A stretch of 64,000 bases of DNA from Selaginella tamariscina (Eukaryota > Streptophyta > Lycopodiopsida > Selaginellales > Selaginellaceae). Shown here one piece after another: positions 60,987-64,000 of the stretch; within the stretch, counting starts at the first letter, position 1, and every line of letters begins with the position of its first letter. The notes under the pieces are model-generated. The model made no database searches. It was not told where the DNA came from and was given only the letters and a program-made list of their open reading frames with translations. Made by a program: the position numbers and the translations under genes. Location of the stretch: the NCBI GenBank assembly GCA_003024785.1, contig PUQB01000097.1, positions 69,804 to 133,803 on the forward strand, written 5' to 3'.

Positions 60987-63172
60987 TGCTGACTGAATGT
61001 ACAGCAGCAGGGTTCCGGTAACCGTGTGACTACCAGGACAGTATCACAGAAGATTGCTAATACTCAGTCATCATTGTCTGGGATAATTTGTTGCCGGGTC
61101 GTAATCTGGTTGTGGGAGGTCCTGCTGGGTGTTTCCGGGGTATAGAGGCGAGCTAAACTCTGCGTTTTGTGGTATGAGCGATGATGGAGGATACGGTATG
61201 TGCGTTTATATGTGTGTGTGCGCGCGCGCGGTTGCTTTATCTATATATGCATACATATATGGAATAGCAAGCTGAAATTTTATATTATATTACAGGTGGT
61301 GCATGGGTACCTTTGGCAGCACTAAAGAAGGTTTTACGTAGCACGCTTAAGTATCTGGGTGTACTATGGTTATTTGCACAATTCCCGAATATTATTCGTG
61401 ACGTCCTGGGGTCGATCAAGGATGGTACTCTTCTCCATCTTGATTCTGAACAGCCTGCATTGCGGTTTAACATTGGGTAAGCTCACTATTCATATACAGA
61501 TACACGTACAGACTTAAGTACAAGTATATGCATCCACATGTATGTGTGGTACCAAATATACAGATATATATAACATTGTCGTATATGGGTCTATGTGTGT
61601 ACGTTTGTTCTCACGTATACGTATGCTCTTAACGGCTTATATCAGCAAACTTTTATGGTAAATTTAACTCATCTTTCGCTTGCTTCCACATATAAATGTA
61701 TGTATGTTAATAGTATACTTTTTCTTTTTTATGCAGGAACTGTATGTTTGCGGTGAATATGCACAGGCACCAGTTATACTTACAAGGTGTGAACGTGAAG
61801 AAGTTCCAACAGCAGCCTCACCAGCTTCAATCTAACCAGGCTGCAGGGGCAGAACCTGATTTGACCATTGCTGAGATGGGAGAGATCGCGGAATTCTTTG
61901 GCCGACGTGTTGCAGCCGAGCCATACGATGCATCCAGGCTGGCATCCTTTGTCACAATTCTCACCTTGCCCGTAAGTTATACGTGTGTATCTTTGTATAC
62001 ACACTCAGCATACACGCACAATATACAACTGTGTACACGTGTGTGTGTGTATTCGTGTTTGATATGATGTATCAGTACATCTCCGTATACAAATACAAGT
62101 ATGTGTTAACAACTTTTACGCTAACAGGTGGCTGTTCTTCGGGATTTCTTGGGCTTGATATCGTGGAAAAAGGAGGCGCAGAAGAACCAAGCTACAGAGA
62201 ATCTTTTCCGTCCAAAAATTGAGCTTTGCTTGGAGAATCGTCCGGTTATAAATCCCGTTGTCAAAGAAGAAGGTGAATATGCATGCTGCGTGTGCGTGTG
62301 CGTGTGCGTGCTTATTTATTATAGAAGGTGTGTGTGAGAGAGAGAGATATCATTGTTATGTATGAAGTAAGAAGTACACACACACATTTAACACAACAGG
62401 GGATACGTGATTACAGGTGGTAGTGCTTCTTCGTCGGTGAAGAGCAGTATATTACATGACCGAGAAAAGGCCATCATGGAGTTTACATTGTGTGTATCTT
62501 TTGATCTCTCGTGTCTCGCACAAGTGAATGTTAATGTTGCTGGAGGTGCAGGATGGCTTCCCCAGTGTGTTTTGGTGCGTATACACATATTCACACGTTT
62601 TTCTCCACGCTATATCTATAAAACGTCTTAGGAATCTCTCTCTCTCTCTCATGCTCATTAACACATACACGTTATTCAGCTTGTTTAACGCTGTTATATT
62701 ATTATTATTGAATGTCGTACACACACACATTTAAATACAGTATGTACTATTCACTAAATAATTAGAAGGAATGTATTTCATGTTAATATACGTTAGTTAT
62801 TAGTTACATTTGGGTACTGTATCGACTAACTCATAGTATGTTATCGTATGTGTGTATACATGTGTATAATAGCCACGTATAAGACAAACATACGTGTACT
62901 CACTCACGTATGTTGATTGTGCATGTGTCCAGGTGAGAGCGAGGTACTACTATGGTGAAGGTAGACTGTTGATGGTTAATATGGAGGGAAGCCATGGCGG
63001 GAAAGCGTGTTGGTCGAGGGGCGACGAATGGGATAGGCTAAAAGACAGGACTGCAAAGAGTATAGAAGCTGCGGTTTCTGCCACACAGGAATCGAACGCG
63101 CGACTCCGTGCTGTTGCTGAAACCGTGCAGTTGACCGTGCAGTCTGCTCTACAACAATTGCGCACGGTTTAA
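51158..63172 (+). CDS. MED14: Mediator complex subunit 14 (MED14/RGR1, Arabidopsis SWP)
   Basis: MED14 is the backbone subunit joining the head, middle and tail of Mediator in the nucleus. I trace about 27 exons, the first at 51158-51382 and the last at 62933-63172 (TAA). Typical regions: LGQETVALSLLTRRAAESAYTDL and RLLRLYAVCKWSRQ (exon 1); QAADSLFYLHESLQQSRAPMYDVPSAMDVLLTG (52094-52256); FSVQLTLGYRGNPSLWRVLQLELLVGE; LERRMSILDNPFGIVYSVLHEFCAALVMDTL; FRPFVMENVA; KKVLRSTLKYLGVLWLFAQFPNIIRDVLGSI (61296-61476); and a C-terminal ISWKKEAQ...GGAGWLPQ. A PSPS repeat (56971-57198) and KRKLD form a low-complexity linker. Frame problems: an A8 run at 57832-57839 is one base too long; the exon at 61005-61195 needs two frame changes; and the phases at 52956/53513 and 59393/59593 do not match. 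The conserved parts show no decay, so I expect a functional gene with sequence errors or missed micro-exons. Confidence 0.93.
53772..53820. repeat. (TA)n tract in a MED14 intron
   Basis: TA dinucleotide run with a few A insertions, right after the donor of the exon ending near 53725. Confidence 0.9.
58279..58311. repeat. (CT)16 tract just after a MED14 splice donor
   Basis: The donor at 58272 (gtacgtg) is followed within eight bases by a pure CT run. A similar layout is seen in GLX2 intron 3, minus strand, at 50172-50203. Confidence 0.9.
60945..60983. repeat. (CA)n tract in a MED14 intron
   Basis: A pure CA run that fills most of a 65-bp intron between the exons ending at 60939 and starting at 61005. 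Confidence 0.9.
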
Positions 63173-63464
63173 CTGCAGTTTATCCTTTTTTGAATATATT
63201 TAATCCCTAAATGTATAGCATTGGTTATTATTGTTAAAAGTGATATAAATATAATGTCGATAAATGAAATACTTATAAATCAAACTAAACAGAATTTAAA
63301 ATTTAAAATAAGTAAATTAGAATAAAAGTAACTACATTATGTTATAAAAAAAAATCAAATCAAAAATAATATTAATGAGTTCAATGTGACATTAACAATA
63401 TTATTATTAATTTTAAATTAAAATATAAATTTAGACATTTTAATATTTAAATTAATAATAAGAT

Positions 63465-63501
<37 letters not shown>

Positions 63502-63588
63502 ATATTGCTTTAACATGTATTTAAATTAAAAATGACATAATTTGTATAAGAAATTGATAAAAACATGCACAATGTTATATTTAAATTT

Positions 63589-63626
<38 letters not shown>

Positions 63627-64000
63627 AACATTAATTTACATATATACAAAAATACATATTTATGTATAAAAAAAAATAAAAAAGAAAAGATTTCTAGAAG
63701 AATTGAAAGCACCACTGATGTCCAAGTAAACTCACTATCATAGTTTTTATTATAATTTTTATTTTTACTTTAAAAATCATTGTTGTTACTTATTAAATTA
63801 TATTAATAAATACTAAATGTAATGAAAAAATAACATTGTAACGCATGTAAGAGTTTAGGAGTAGTTTAACTAATTATCATTATATAACTTGAAAAATTAT
63901 AAGACAATGTGAAGCTAATATAGGTAGAAATGCCCATGGGTTGACGCCATAAACCCCTTAGGTTAGGGTTTAGAGATTAGTTAAAAACTTATAAGTATAT
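63173..64000. other. AT-rich region downstream of MED14
   Basis: Contains TA tracts (63466-63500, 63594-63620) and AT-rich sequence. The last 70 bases (ccccttaggttagggttt) resemble the R1 repeat family at 840-2080. No gene is seen. Confidence 0.55.

Overview
The window is nuclear DNA of a land plant. The gene content is Mediator subunit MED14, glyoxalase II, an O-fucosyltransferase-like protein, an LpxA-type acyltransferase, an ISD11/LYRM4-like protein, a U-box/ARM E3 ligase, a B3 protein, a MIKC*-type MADS-box gene and PLATZ genes. Introns are short GT-AG introns full of CA/GT, GA/CT and TA microsatellites, and plant telo-box motifs sit just upstream of several starts. The MADS keratin-like region reads like those of mosses and other spore-bearing plants, so a bryophyte or other non-seed plant is my best guess; this is inference.

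Layout. 1-27.3 kb is repeat-rich and AT-rich. It holds a long inverted repeat (1-600 against 13.95-14.99 kb), a dispersed repeat in two unequally decayed copies (0.84-2.08 and 21.06-22.56 kb), hairpin MITEs, a compound minisatellite in inverted arrangement (22.6-25.2 kb), and six copies of a short intronless PLATZ gene with their flanks. Only the PLATZ copy at 26.75-27.29 kb keeps a full frame. One ordinary gene, the MIKC* MADS-box gene (17.95-19.75 kb, minus), lies inside this zone. 27.5-35.5 kb is gene-dense: an unrecognised single-exon gene, a B3 protein, an O-fucosyltransferase, LpxA and LYRM4/ISD11. 35.5-43.2 kb is mostly non-coding, with an intronless U-box gene at 38.2-39.5 kb whose upstream region carries a tight W-box cluster. 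43.2-48.1 kb is a Ty3/gypsy LTR retrotransposon on the minus strand with very short, almost identical LTRs. 49.5-63.2 kb holds glyoxalase II (minus) head-to-head with MED14 (plus, about 27 exons). The rest is AT-rich.

Working links. LYRM4/ISD11 (Fe-S assembly) and LpxA (a mitochondrial lipid-A-like pathway in plants) share a divergent promoter of about 170 bp. GLX2 and MED14 share one of about 220 bp. I see no operon-like functional module.

A cross-cutting observation: conserved genes (MED14, LpxA, MADS, the U-box gene, probably GLX2) and the young retrotransposon are each interrupted by one-base length changes, several in homopolymers, while flanking protein sequence remains well conserved. 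I think many are residual sequencing or assembly indels rather than gene death, so frames here should be checked before calling pseudogenes.
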